Source of the DNA: Pisolithus tinctorius
Lineage: Eukaryota; Basidiomycota; Agaricomycetes; Boletales; Pisolithaceae
DNA: 64,000 nucleotides
Assembly (NCBI GenBank): GCA_024663395.1
Contig: JANFAH010000006.1
Coordinates: forward strand, 3,038,001-3,102,000
Direction: 5' to 3'
Under the pieces are notes generated by a model. The model had not been told where the DNA came from and made no database searches. It saw only the letters and a program-made list of their open reading frames with translations. Below, in pieces: positions 1 through 12,081 of this stretch; within the stretch, counting starts at the first letter, position 1; the number at the start of each line of letters is the position of its first letter. Both the position numbers and the translations under genes were made by a program.

Positions 1-1486
1 ATCTGTTATGCTCTGATGCAGTGGCTTCATCAAATGGAATAGACATGAAGTGAAGGAGGGACACACTATGGGCTGAACTTGTTGTAACCCCTATGGATCC
101 ACTAGTGATACTGACTTTGATGGACTCCTGCTGGAGGGAAGACATTTCCAACACTGAGGAGGTGAGAAGAGAGTATATTTAAGGGGATTTTCAAGGTAGT
201 GAAAAACTGGAGTTACAGAGTATCATAGCTCTACTTATATACCCTCCTAGGGAGGGCACACAATGACTCTGTAAATAGTAGATCACTGCAGACTGTCAAT
301 GATGAAATAGAAATGAGTCAGTATGACTCCATAGTGAAGGGAACAAGGCCCAAACACATGGCACAATCAAGCACAGTGAGGGGGTAGAACTGATGGTGAG
401 GGAACAGGGCAAGATGACATATTGTATGAGTATAATCAAGAAATGAGACAAAGGAAACATACAAGAAAGCAATCAAAGTGCAGCAATGATGCTGTGCAGG
501 CTCTAGACCATGACCAACTCCTTCCATGGGTGATGGACAACCCAGACCACTGCCCATACAGTGACAAAAATGACAGTGATGATCTGGAATGTAAGAGTTG
601 TGATGACATAAGTGTCATGTGACCAGAAATGGAAAGGGGCCAGCTCAAGGTATAACAATATCTTTACAGTTGGAATGCTGGGAAGGGGTACAGAGTGATG
701 AGGAAGGGAGAGCCCAGGTGGAACAGCAGGGATAATGTGCCTCTCCATGTCCAAGGTTTCATGTGCTTTTTGCAATGATTGGGTAGACTTGAATACCTAG
801 GCAGTATGCTTCATCCTCAGTGATAGCTGATAAGAGGTTGAGCACTAAGAAGCAAACAGAAGGGGGAATCCACTGTGGAATAATGTACTTGCATGCCAAT
901 TTGAGCTTTGTGACAGTGGTTGAGATGATAATCACCCAGTTGATACTGTTATCAATCTGCCAGAGTCATGACACCTTCAAGATCACCACAAGGGATGGCA
1001 GGTTCCTATCATGGTAAACAGAGCCACTGAAATACAGGATTATCAGTATAATTCCATGCTGGACTGTTATGGACATGCAGGGTTACTTACACATGATACA
1101 TACATGATACAAAGTGCTTGAATTTTCCACCTGAGATTCCTGGAAGTTTAATGGGGTGCTCCTCATCCACACCATCATTCACAACCCCAGATGGAAGTGT
1201 GAAGATACTCTCTGGAGTGGGAGAGTGAACAAACAGTGGCCCCTATGAAGGCAAAAGAGAGTATCATCTGCCTGTTATAAGTGATCAACAGCAGTGATAA
1301 CAATGACAATGATCAGATAGCACACCTGAAACACAGTATTACCATCTACATATAAGCTAATACTTTGGGTGCTTCTGTAGGGATGCCATTGACTGCAGTT
1401 GGATCAATGGGCTATCAGTAGGACTATAAGAGATGATGGAGCCTTCAGTTACACCTGTACTTGTCAGCAAGAAAATGATTACATAA
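1..1486. other. No recognisable gene
   Basis: CpG-poor sequence with only short ORFs (at most about 90 codons) overlapping on both strands. I recognise no domain, repeat unit or RNA gene. It lies upstream of integrase copy A and may include that element's decayed leader. Confidence 0.4.
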
Positions 1487-3098
1487 TTGGCACTGTGGCC
1501 CCTCATGCTTGCATCAGTCCTGACTAACCAAGTCCTTACTGCCTGGCACTACAATACTCAAACTGCACCCACTGTCATAGTCCTTCCTAACCACCCCACT
1601 AGTAATACAGCACCTTCCACTACCTGGCCTGCCCAAGTACTCCAGGCAGCTGACAAGCTGGCACAGATCTATGACTGAGGCAAAAGGGCTTTACAGGCAC
1701 AGAGTGAGGTTCTCCAGCTCCAATACCACAGTGGCCAGATTAACCATGAGGCCATTCCAATCCTGCATGCATTGGAGAACATGGCAAACCAAGGAGAAGT
1801 CCCACTGGAATGGGTGTTGGAGTGTGCAGCAAGGTCCAGTATTTTACTTCAGGAACTGGAGAGTGCACAACAAGCTGCAACAGGACAGTGAGTACTGAAA
1901 AATTATACTTCATACACACTGAACATCACTGCCTACAGTGATTCACTTCCAGTAAGTTACATAAGGTCTGTGGATGTTTTGCACACCCAAAGGCCAGGTC
2001 ACCCTCACAAGCAGCTGAATATTGCCATTCTACAGGCTGCTATGCTTCAGGGAATCACATCCCCCTATCAAAACTATCCCATGCTCTTGGAATTCACCAA
2101 CATACTTTGTACTATTATATGAAGAAGTTTGGCATTGATTATCAGCATACTTGGATATTGAATTCTGAGCTTGACACTCCCATCCAACATTTCTGAGCTT
2201 CTTGACCCCAATCAGGATTACATTACATCACTGGGTCACTGTGAAAACATGGCTTGCAGATACAGTGAAGGTGAATTACTGCTTCCCTGCACCTGGTGAA
2301 TCCTTTAGGCTGTGTCCTTTGACTGTGAACAGCTACTTGCCATCACAAATGCAAAGTATCTCACCCAAATGCCCTCTGGCACATGGATGGTCACCACAAG
2401 CTTGTGCACTGGGGAATAGTTATCCATGGTATCATTGATGGATACTGCCACACAGTGAGTGAATCCTCTAGGTAGTGCTGTAGCATACTAAAACCTGCTA
2501 ATCCCCTCAAGGTTGTCAGACTGGAGGCTCATATTAACAACCAGTCATCTACTGTGATGGAAACATTCCTAAGTGCAGTCAAATAGTATGGACTGCCTTC
2601 CCATGTGCATGGAGATTGTGGAGAGGAGAATAAAGAGGTTTTGGTGTTCATGATCATGACCAGAGGGCTGAACTTGGGTAGTTTCATGGGGGGAACATGA
2701 GTGCATACATTTACATGATTCATTGGCTTTACAGCCTGTGTACAGATCCAAGCAGAATATACACATAGAGCAACCCTGGCATGAAGTTGGCACATGCTTT
2801 GCATGACCATGGAGTGCCTGTTTCTATTGATTGGAGTGTGAGCACCATCTTGACTGATTCAGCCACCATCACCTGTGGCTCCTGTATTACCTTTTCCTTC
2901 CAGATATCATGGCAGACTGTGCCTCAATTTGTGAGGAATGGAATGCTCACCCAATCTCAGGTGAAGGTCATGACCAGCCCAAATGTGAGTGGAGTAATAT
3001 AACTATGATCTGATGACCACCAAATTTTGACATAAGCACTGGAAGGACATGCATTTCATGGGGCAGCTGGTGCATGGAATATATCTCCAGAATGACAT
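1487..3098 (+). pseudogene. Integrase-core protein, copy A (decayed)
   Basis: This is a broken member of the intron-containing integrase-core family of fungi and some animals (Pfam rva_4-like, from memory), with a retroviral-integrase type DDE fold. The first exon ends near 1888 with an alpha-helical N-terminal segment (GQINHEAIPILHALENM). The next part begins near 1966 and contains HTLYYYMKKFGIDYQHT. The catalytic core starts at about 2383 with HMDGHHKLVHWGIVIHG; then comes an intron at about 2455-2512 and NNQSSTVMETFL. The second Asp region reads HGDCGEENKEV. Several stops and frameshifts interrupt it, one inside the core at about 2584. Copy B at 20562-21758 is the closest relative. The gene stops at 3098, where a Tc1 element begins. 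It is not functional. Confidence 0.6.
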
Positions 3099-3437
3099 AC
3101 AGTGGCTCAAAAAACTGACTGCATGTTTGGACATTTTTCACTAAAGTCAATACTGCCCCATATCCCCTAAACTAGGCCCTAACCTATAAGTGTATGAAAC
3201 AAAGCCCTTACCATTGGCTCTCTATTGGTGCAGGGGTCAAGGGTTTTGGATAAGGTTTGATCAAATGGCAGCCATTTCAAAATGATGACTCATGGTCAGT
3301 TTTTTGACTTTAGGTTTCAATTACATATATTAGACCCTGGCATACTGTAATATTAGTACATACATTTGGTAATGGTTCTATTATGTTGCCTTTATGTAAT
3401 TGAGTGTCAGACACTATAAATAAACCCCACCATCACT

Positions 3438-4135
3438 ATGAAACCCATCTCTGCATCTCAAAGAAAGAGCAACATATCTCTCTCCTCTCTTGATCTTTCC
3501 ACCAGGAAAATTGCTTCCCAAACTGGCTTAGGGCAGTCTACAGTATGCCAGGTCCTTCAGAAACTCCAGCCAGAGAGGACTAGGCTTTGTGGTGGCCATC
3601 CATTAAAGCTTACTGTTACCAACAAAAGGGCTATTGTTCAGCAAATCATTACTAGCAAGGCCAAAAATGCTGTCTGTGCCATTCAATTCATCAATTCTCT
3701 TATTGATACTCCTGTCTGCCACAGACTGTTAGAAATAGCCTCAAGGAAGCCTCTGAAAAGGGTGTGGTCAAGAAAAAGAAGCCCTTGCTTTCTAATGGAC
3801 ACAAGAAGAGAAGGCTAGCTGTTGCTCTCAAGTACCAGAATTGGACTGTGGAGGACTGGATGAGGGTTATATGGTCAGATGAGACCTAAATACATAGGAC
3901 TGGGTCAGATGGGCAAGAGTATGTGTGGAAAAAGAAGAGTGAAGGGCTAATTGCTAGAGAGGTTCAAGGGTACAGTTAAGTTTGGAAGTGGTTCACTGAT
4001 GGTATGGGGCTGCAGAAGGTGGAATGGAGAAGGGGTTTTGAGTGAGGTAGAAGGATGGATGGATGCTGAACAGCATGTAGCCATTTTGGAGCAGGGGCTG
4101 CTGCAAAGCTTGGAAGATACACTTCAGTCACCCCC
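3438..4135 (+). pseudogene. Tc1/mariner transposase, truncated
   Basis: The N-terminal helix-turn-helix is readable (STRKIASQTGLGQSTVCQVL). A frameshift or stop near 3816 separates it from the first catalytic block, MRVIWSDET, followed in frame by GSDGQEYVWKKK, GSGSLMVWGCRRWNGEGVL and MDAEQHVAILEQGLLQSLE. This order is typical of fungal Tc1 transposases. The second Asp block (DNDPKH type) and the third acidic residue are missing: similarity ends at about 4130 at a run of C, after which minisatellite-like sequence starts. The protein would be about 230 residues against the usual 320-350, so it cannot be active. A stop also replaces the residue after WSDET. Confidence 0.8.
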
Positions 4136-4339
4136 CCCAGGGGACCTATTAGGTTCATATATTCTTATAGATGTATCCACCTAATAGGTGTTGACCACCT
4201 GGGTATTCCCAGTAACTGCTGGAGATTCGCCAGGCCCTGGAGATTCTCCAGAGCAAGGTGTCAGACTTGGACTTTCTCCAGGATTATTACATCTATAACA
4301 GAGTGCCTGGGGTCCAAATGGGGATTTCCCCAGTGGATT

Positions 4340-4945
4340 AATAGACCTATTTCCTGGGCATCCTGGGGGTTTCCCCAGCCTAAATGGACCTGTTCCCAGT
4401 GCATCCTGGGGGATTCTCCAGCCTAAATGGACCTGTTCTCAGGGCATCCTGGGGGTTTCCCCAGCCTAAATGGACCTGTTCCCAGGTCATCCTTGGGGAT
4501 TCTCCAGCCTAAATGGACCTCTTCCCAGGTCATCCTTGGGGATTCTCCAGCCTAAATGGACCTGTTCCCAGGTCATCCTGGGGGATTCTCCAGCCTAAAT
4601 GGACCTTTTCCCAGGGCATCCTGGGGGATTCCCCAGCCTAAATGGACCTGTGCCCAGGTCATCCTGGGGGATTCACCAGCCTATAATGGACTTGTTCCCA
4701 GTGCATCCTGGGGGATTCCCCAGCCTAAATGGACCTGTTTCCTGGGCATCCTGGGGATTTCTCCAGTGCAAATGGACCTGTTTCCTGGGCATCCTGGGGA
4801 TTTCCCTAGTCCAAATGGACCTGTTTCCTGGACATCCTGGGGGTTTCCCCAGCCCAAATGTACCTGATCCCTGGGCATCCTGGAGATTTCCCCAGCATAA
4901 ATGGACCTGTTCCCAGGGCATCATGGGGGTTTCCCCAGCCTAAAC
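4340..4945. repeat. 43-bp minisatellite, about 14 units
   Basis: The unit contains CCTGTTCCCAGGTCATCC and GGGGATTCTCCAGCC followed by TAAATGGA, and repeats every 43 bp with small substitutions. Because 43 is not a multiple of three, each frame changes from unit to unit. The short ORFs across it on both strands are consequences of the repeat, not genes. It lies inside the Tc1 element, just after the truncated transposase. Confidence 0.85.
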
Positions 4946-4965
4946 TGAGCTATTCCCAGGGACTC

Positions 4966-5730
4966 TCCCACCCACTCTGGGAATTCTCCAAGGAATGCTG
5001 GGGATTCTCCAGCTCACTCTGGGGATTCTCCAGGCAATGCTGGGGAATCTCCAACCCACTTTGGGGATTCCCCAGGCAATGCTGGGGAATCTCCCACCCA
5101 CTCTGGGGATTCTCTGGGCCATGCTGTGGATTCTCCAACTCACTCTGGGGATTCTCCCACCCACTCTGGGGATTCCCCAAGGGATGCTGGGGAATCCCCA
5201 GGCAATGTTGGGGAATCTCCAACTCACTCTGGGGAATCTCCAGGCCATGCTGGGGAATCTCCAACTCACTCTGGGGAATCTCCAGGCCATGCTGGGGATT
5301 CTCCAACCCACTCTGGGGATTCTCCAGGCAATGTTGGGGATTCTCCAACCCCCTCTGGGGATTCTCCAACCCACCCTGGGGATTCACCAGGCAATGCTGG
5401 GGATTCTCCCACCCACTCTGGGGATTCTCCAGGCCATGCTGGGGATTCTCCTACTCACTCTGGGGAATATCCAGGCAATGTTGGGGAATCTCCAACCCAC
5501 TCTGGAGATTCTCCAGGCAATGCTGGGGATTCTCCAACCCAATCTGTGGATTCTCCAGGCCATGCTGGGGATTCTCCAACCCATTCTGGGGTTTCTCCAG
5601 GCAATGTTGGGGAATCTCCAACCCACTCTGGGGTTTCTCCAGGCAATGCTGGGATTTCTCCCACCCACTCTGGGGATTCTCCAAGGAATGCTGGAGATTC
5701 TCCAGTCAATTCTTGGGATTTCCCACCCAC
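4966..5730. repeat. 21-bp minisatellite, about 36 units
   Basis: The unit is GGGGATTCTCCAACCCACTCT, alternating with GGGGATTCTCCAGGCAATGCT, so there is a 42-bp higher-order period. As 21 is a multiple of three, several frames on both strands stay open for 200-300 codons and encode seven-residue repeats such as GDSPTHS/GDSPGNA. These ORFs have no flanking gene structure and I treat them as by-products of the repeat. It shares the GGGGATTCTCCAG core with the adjacent 43-bp array, so the two probably have one origin. Confidence 0.9.
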
Positions 5731-5739
5731 TCTATTATG

Positions 5740-6763
5740 TCCTGGGGATAGACACTGATGTATCTTTGTGTTACTTGTACCACTGATCAGATGCTGTAAC
5801 TCCCTCTTTCCTCTAGATTGTTTGAGCTTGTGCTAACTTCCATTTCATCCCAAATGTGCAATATGGTGCCACCCTGGAGGATATTGCATGCATCACTTCT
5901 TTGCATGTCAGTGGGCTGCAGAAAGTCATGAAGAGGGGTGGGAGTGGGGGTGCTGTGCACAGTGTCAGGACTACCAGAGTGCTTTGAGCCTGCTGCCACT
6001 GGTTGTGACCACACCAAGAGGATGGGGTCAATATTTTCATCTAACACTGGCTGCATCCAAGTGACTCTGTGTCCACTAGGGCTAACACCTGTGGTCAATG
6101 CATGGGGGTTGATATTTGCATGAGTGACCCAAATTCAGTCACAGTTGGCAAAGAATTTCCACTGCTGTATAAGACTCTCTAAAAATTTGTATATATTCTT
6201 CTGTGAAAAATCAAAAATCAAAAAATAATCACTCACCAAACATTGCAGGCTAACTCTGGAGTATTCTCATCAGGGCCCTTGGCAGGGATGTAAAAATCCA
6301 TGAAGACATCAGGGTTCTCCTCATTGTCAGGATCTTCCCCATCCTTGACTTCACCACCAGTCTACTTGAGCTTGGCAGCAAGCTTGACATAGCAGTCCTT
6401 CAACCTAGTGGCAATCAAGTCAGCAAGACACAGCCATTTGTGAAAATACTCACCACTCAATCTTCTTGATATGATCACCAGCAGTATGCCAGAAGACATT
6501 GGCAACATCTGGTATAAGAGCCTGTGCAATGGCCTGATAGACAGCAACCTCATAGTCCCCAGTTTTTCTCTGCAGGTCAAGTCACTAGCCTCCCTCATAT
6601 AAAAGATGCAATTACATCATTGGAATTTTCCTTGATACCAAAGAGAACCTTTAGGATGGCTGGCTTCTCAATTTCAGAAACAAGTTGCCAAATTGTCTCT
6701 GTACTCCAAGATACAGTTGGAATTTGAGGGCCATCAGCTGTCTTTTGTGAAGGCATTGATAAA
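5740..6763. other. Right half of Tc1 cargo, no recognised gene
   Basis: This stretch lies between the minisatellites and the right inverted repeat. The minus strand has short open pieces (about 5787-6098, 6362-6598, 6595-6777) that could be exons of one decayed gene. One reading contains TGDYEVAVYQAIAQALIPDV. I do not recognise the family. The Tc1 transposase C terminus is not here on either strand. Confidence 0.35.
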
Positions 6764-7169
6764 GGTGGAAAGATCAAGAGAGGAGAGAGATATGTTGCTC
6801 TTTCTTTGAGATGCAGAGATGGGTTTCATAGTGATGGTGGGGTTTATTTATAGTGTCTGACACTCAATTACATAAAGGCAACATAATAGAACCATTACCA
6901 AATGTATGTACTAATATTACAGTATGCCAGGGTCTAATATATGTAATTGAAACCTAAAGTCAAAAAACTGACCATGAGTCATCATTTTGAAATGGCTGCC
7001 ATTTGATCAAACCTTATCCAAAACCCTTGACCCCTGCACCAATAGAGAGCCAATGGTAAGGGCTTTGTTTCATACACTTATAGGTTAGGGCCTAGGTTAG
7101 GGGATATGGGGCAGTATTGACTTTAGTGAAAAATGTCCAAACATGCAGTCAGTTTTTTGAGCCACTGTA

Positions 7170-7722
7170 GTTGCAGAACATGTCAGGTGTGGATGGGGAA
7201 ACAGCACAGGGATAACTGAAAGCAGATTTTTTAAGGGATTGATGGTGTTGTAAGTCTACCCTGATGACACTAAGTAATGGACACCAATATTTATGGAGAT
7301 TACTCCGAGAAAATGTCCCAGATGGACCAGGAGGATGGTGTCATGAGTTGTGGTAGAAGAGGGAGCCTTAATGGTCCCAATTCATTGTTTGGTATTGTTT
7401 GTATGCTGACTAATCCCTGGATAGACCATGTGATATATTATCTAAGCATTAGTAGGCACCCCACAGCATTTTAAACTTTGTTAAACTCAAAACTATGCAG
7501 ACTGGGTTCAAACTCAAAAAACTGTCCCAATGAGTCACCACACCAAATGGTCATACCTCCACCAGTTTTCACCTGGCCATCATCACCTAGGACTTGTTAG
7601 AAAGCCCAGACCATGGGCTTCAACCCCCACACTAACCACTTGGACCAGTTCTTAGTTATTGACATGCTACACTCCCATCAATCAAAATTGCACAAACATT
7701 GGGACAGTTTTTTGAGCCACTG
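7170..7722. mobile_element. Right half of a Tc1-type foldback element
   Basis: The sequence from 7170 matches the right arm of the complete foldback element at 14701-16277, including the decayed mirror ORF (7277-7474). It ends in GGGACAGTTTTTTGAGCCACTG followed by TA (7723-7724), a Tc1-type terminus. The left half is absent; the 3100-7167 element abuts it directly, pointing to nested insertion with deletion, or to recombination between related ends. Confidence 0.7.
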
Positions 7723-7724
7723 TA

Positions 7725-8132
7725 TGCTTCATAGGACAACTAGAGCATGGTCTTTATGTTACACATGACTCTGAGGTGACTATCAAGCCAGATGCCATTC
7801 AACACTATCTTGGTTTGGCCACCCAATCCCCACAAATGTCCCCAAGCCCAGATCTTGAGGACCAGGAATGGGAGGACATCCCACTGGAGAGCACAGATCT
7901 CACTATGGTGGCCTCACTCATTGCTGAAGAACAGGCAGCACAAATTCTACATGAAGGGGCACAAGTCCCAGAAGACCACAACCCATTTCCCTACCCTCAG
8001 ACTGAAGTTATATTTGGAGATGCCTTGGAGAGGCTGCAAGAAATGGAACATATACCCTCAGGCCTTGGTATGTTGGAGGAGGAATGGGGTGAGGATGGAT
8101 ACCCAGAGATTGAAGTCATCCTCAGCAGGTGA
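7725..8132 (+). pseudogene. Integrase-core protein, C-terminal tail
   Basis: This 118-codon open segment matches the C-terminal tails of copies B (21498-21758) and C (49429-49641, minus): an acidic stretch with EWEDI, then HEGAQVPEDHNPFP, IPSGLGMLEEEWGEDGYPE and a stop. The first codons after the TA repeat a motif seen just before the Tc1 insertion (FIGQLEHGLY here, FMGQLVHGIY at about 3055-3090). The two parts may therefore come from different copies rather than from one gene split by insertion. No catalytic residue is present. Confidence 0.6.
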
Positions 8133-8397
8133 CAAGGTAAAAGGAGCTTATTGTGGAATTACCAAATTTCATTTGGCATCCATGAGCACCCAGGTGGTGT
8201 CAAGCTCTTGCTGTTCTGAATCACAAATTGGAGATGGTCATGGACACCAAGTAAATAGCCAAATGACATCATGCATTGTGGCTGTCTAGTAGGCCTTGGA
8301 TATGAGAAACTGAAGTAAACTTTGCTTAATTTGTGTTCATCTTTGCTGTATTCCCTCTCTCTACACTTCCAACACTATACACTCCTTCCTTCCATCC

Positions 8398-8989
8398 TGT
8401 CATGATGATGTGTTCATCCTAAGTCCTCACTCACTCCACACCCTTTTCTGCCAGTCATTCACTCACTCTGCACCAACTCCACCCACCTCCTGTCATTTAT
8501 GAACCATCTCCACTCCAACTGCTGGCAGACTTGTACTGCTCTCCTACTGGGCCACACAGACCATTCTCTGAGGAGTCATGTGACTACCCTTCAGATGTCT
8601 CCCTGACAGTGCACAGTCAGGTACTCCACAGCACACACACCACATGGTCCAGTGCCTGGACTGTTCCCTTTTTGGGATGTTCTACATTACCCATTTATGA
8701 ATATCAACTTAGTTCCTACTCCCTCTGTCTCTATCTTCTGCCTGTCAGAGTTACCTCTGACTTTCTGTCTATTCCCTCCCTCTGAAATATGAGGGCTGAG
8801 ATCATGCAAGGGGGTAGCACATGAGCTAAACCCAATGCCCTCACTCTGCTCCACCTCTGTCTTGGCAGATTTCATTTCTGCCAACACTCTGCCAGTCAGA
8901 GTTCAGTTCTTTCTGTCAGACTTGCTTCTGAACCTCTCCCCAGACCTCATCTAGCATCAGAGTTGGTCAGAGCAGGCCTGGACTTGACA
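8398..8989 (+). mobile_element. Old solo LTR of the chromovirus family
   Basis: It begins TGTCATGATG and ends GGACTTGACA, with the 5-bp duplication CATCC at 8393-8397 and 8990-8994. It aligns in reverse orientation with the 714-bp LTRs of the chromovirus (shared blocks such as AGCATCAGAGTTGGTCAGAG and GATCATGCAAGGGGGTAG). It is shortened to 592 bp and has lost essentially all CpG, so it is older than the other copies. It lies in the leader of the companion gene. Confidence 0.85.
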
Positions 8990-9004
8990 CATCCTTTCAT
9001 TTTT

Positions 9005-10706
9005 AATTGGTGCCTATCATGGTGAAGAGCCTAGGAAAGTAGCCTTTTCATCATCTGATAATGAATACTCTCCAGCACTGCAGTCTCATTCATCCAACTC
9101 AGCTGTAGATGCAGTTTTACAGAACCTACTCAGTAGTTCCTCTCTTCCCTCCTCTTCCTCACATGGCTCTTTGATATCATCTTCTCAATGAGTCTTGCCA
9201 AGCACTTCTCATCACATGGGTCTCCCTTCTACTCACTCTCAAACAGCTTCTACATCCCTTTCAAATGCCTTTACTTGTGCAAAGCTTGAGACAAACAAAG
9301 GCCTGAAGGGAAAAGGGAGGATGACCAACCAGAGTGTTTGACAGAAAGATGTAAGGCTTCACAGCTGACTTTCCTCAATTTTACTTATTCAGCTTTTCCA
9401 GGGTCTACAAGGTCAGCCAAAGGACATCAAGTTCGAGGTCTCACAAATCATCATTCTTCCCTGTGGGATTAAAGCAGTGAGTATATATTCAAATCACCAT
9501 ATCCCTACAGAGTGTCTGTAAATGATGTATGAACTCCAGCCCATAGATGATGATGATGGTGGCAAAGCCTTTGATACCAGTGCCAATCTTTGGTACTTAT
9601 TTCCAACCTTGAACCAGCCTTACCTCAACACTGGAGACCCAAACTGCCTTGAAAACCTTGGCTTGTGCTGCTTAGACTATCACCGTTGCTATACTTTTGA
9701 TTGAAATTGGACTTACTTGCAATTTGAAAAGTCCCTCCTTCACAAGGTGCTCCCTAAACATCTGTTTGTATATTTGGATGGTCTTCCAAAGGTGAGTCCA
9801 TAGTTAGGCAAGTGTTGCACTTGTGTTTGAAGGCTGACAACTGACATTTATATTTCGAATGGGAACTTCAATGTGATGGAAGATTGCAATGACCAGCAGT
9901 ATTTACCCCCTTTCATGCTGTGTGAGAAGAATTGCAACCATTTCTCTCCTGTCAATGGCAAGGACTTCTTTGGAGGAGAAGACATCTACATTTCAATCAG
10001 GGGTGGAAAATGACAAGCACATGATGAGTGAGTGAGTGTCCTGGGTGAGTTGTTACTCATTGCTCAGTTAGAGTTTGCTGATCATGGATATGTTATGATA
10101 GCAACCCAAACACCCATCCCAAAAGCCATCCTTGCTAGTTGGGCACAAACAGCTGGTAGTATTAAAGGCAAGGGGAAGGCAATCAGTATATCACCCCCAG
10201 CTTCTTCTGATGATTCTGACAATCTTGAGGAATTTGACTCACAATGAGCTGAGTCAGATTCTGAACTCAATATCATTACTGAACATCAGCTATCCATTGA
10301 TAGTAAAAGTGATCAGCCACCCAGTGTACCTCATTGCTCTAAACAACAATGCATGATGGGTAAATGATTGTCATCAGCACTGATCCAAACACAACTAACC
10401 AGCCATCTCACAACAACCATAGATACTGCCAGTGCAGCTGGGCCATCTACATCAGCAGCTATTGATCTCATTGACAATTCTGATGAGTCTGGTCACAACA
10501 GTGGTTCAGATGTTTTCTTGCCCTTGTTGTCTCCCCATACACCATCATCAGATGGTATTATAGCATCAGCAAGCATTCCTGCCAATGATCCCTCTACTCC
10601 CACCCCCAGTCCTTCAGCCAGCCCTGTTTGTCCACCCCTCTCAGGATCATTTAGGATGGATGAGTCAGTTGACCCATGGAAGGTGAATCATGAATTTCAT
10701 TTCTAG
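9005..10706 (+). pseudogene. Integrase-companion ORF, copy A
   Basis: This is the downstream partner of the integrase-core gene, also seen at 22030-23525 and as an N-terminal remnant at 48772-49080 (minus). Copies share a Ser-rich start, a segment ending in KGLKGKGR-like residues, an internal acidic region (SPPASSDDSDNLEEFDSQ at about 10190-10245) and the C terminus DPWKVNHEFHF followed by a stop at 10706. Introns and several stops break it. I do not recognise the family. Its recurrence beside the integrase on the same strand suggests that the two genes move together. Confidence 0.5.
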
Positions 10707-11300
10707 TGTCATATATTGTCTTTGCAGAATACATATTCTAATCACTGTCATTTCCATCCTGACACTCCTTTTGTTATCTGGCATTGCTCATTTCCATCTC
10801 ACCATTCCTTTCATTATCATCACTTGCTCCATGGTACCATGGCTACCCTACATCAATACATTATAATTGCCCACTTCATCTTGTAGGTAACACTTACACA
10901 CACACACTACATAAAAACCTATACCTCATTTACTAGCCTTTGAATACATTCATTTTCTTGTAATTTGTGTGAGGCAAGTCAATTTTCAAGTTACCCATAC
11001 AGAATTTTCATATTTCATTGCACATCCATGCAGATACATGGATTCAGCATAAATACTTCCCATTCAGTGTGAATACTTCCTGTTCAGAATAAATGCTTTC
11101 ATTTGGTGTAAATAGCTTTCAGGTTAACTCAGGCTAAATCAATAGTATTTGGGGTATATAATATTTGTACAAATCAAACTTCATATGTTTCACATTTTAT
11201 TCCTCACATGAAACAAGGTTACCAGTGTAGAAATATCTGTAGGCTACCTCAGTAGTGAACAAACTACTGATATATTAGATATACCTGTAGGCTACTACAG
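10707..11300. repeat. AT-rich intergenic DNA with a copy of a dispersed repeat
   Basis: No gene is visible. The part at about 10966-11195 is a direct repeat of 54478-54716: both share GAGGCAA-TCAATTTTCA, GTTACCCATACAGAATTT, GGATTCAGCATAAATACTTC and TAGCTTTCAGGTTAACT. The function is unknown; it may be an end fragment of an element. Confidence 0.65.
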
Positions 11301-11319
11301 GATGTCAGTATAGTAGAAT

Positions 11320-12060
11320 ACTTGTAATATGAATGGACTTACCCTCAGTAGTGAACAAACTACTGAGGGAATACTAGTAGAAAATACTACAAGTAGGTGC
11401 GCTATTTCAGCTTATGTAAGCAGCCAAAACATCGCACAGTGGTCAAGTACCACAGGGGCACTTTATGTTCCAACAACCAGAAGAGAAGAACCAATCCCCA
11501 GAAATGTGACACTAAGGACTTCATATTTGTACCCACAGTCATGACATTGTTCTTTTGTTGCACAATTTCACTAGCAGGTTCTGCACCATTCTGTACTGGA
11601 TACACTTAAGCAATGATTGGTGCTTCACGGAACATGTGCCAGAGATTTTCTGGAAAAAGACTATGACCAATGATGCTCTAATGTATGTGCTGAATATATC
11701 CAAGATCCAACTTCTCAGGATATATGGGATAGTTCCAGACCCATCAGATGCAATGGATGTCAACCTGGAACTCTCAACATTGCCCCTGTCCTTACTCTCA
11801 GTCCAAGACCCTATCCTCCCCATCCTTGGTTCCTCCAAGGTTGCCAGTAGCTATGCAGACAACAAGCATTGCACTTACCAGGGACTCTGAATGCTGTCTG
11901 CCATGGCTTCCTCTCACAACATTTCATCCAATGGAAATTTTGTGCTCATTATATTGTAAGGGGAAAATGCAGAATTTATTCTGGTGGAACATCTGTGCAG
12001 GATGAGAGATGTCACAAAACCACATGTGATCATTCATATGTATTGAGTACAATCACATAC
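11320..12060 (+). other. Unrecognised short ORFs
   Basis: The longest plus-strand ORF (11555-11890, 111 codons) and its neighbour (11748-12005) overlap in different frames. I see no domain, signal peptide or membrane helix. This could be a remnant of coding sequence, but the sequence does not show it. Confidence 0.2.
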
Positions 12061-12081
12061 TGAATGACTATTATTATGAAA

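Larger units (their letters stand above)
3100..7167. mobile_element. Tc1/mariner element with long TIRs and minisatellite cargo
   Basis: The ends read CAGTGGCTCAAAAAACTGAC at 3100 and its reverse complement ending at 7167, with TA on both sides (3098-3099, 7168-7169). The inverted repeats are about 404 bp (3100-3503 and 6764-7167) and nearly identical. They include the first roughly 22 codons of the transposase, so the right end is an inverted copy of the left end plus the gene start. The inside holds a truncated transposase, two minisatellites and about 1 kb of unrecognised sequence. It sits against half of a foldback element (7170-7722). It is non-autonomous now. Confidence 0.85.

Noticed and set aside
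2529..2810. Minus-strand ORF of 93 codons
   Set aside because: Antisense shadow of the integrase core.
4556..5786. Long ORFs (up to 297 codons) over the minisatellites as repeat proteins
   Set aside because: They exist in several frames on both strands because the unit length is a multiple of three; no start context, introns or flanking coding sequence.
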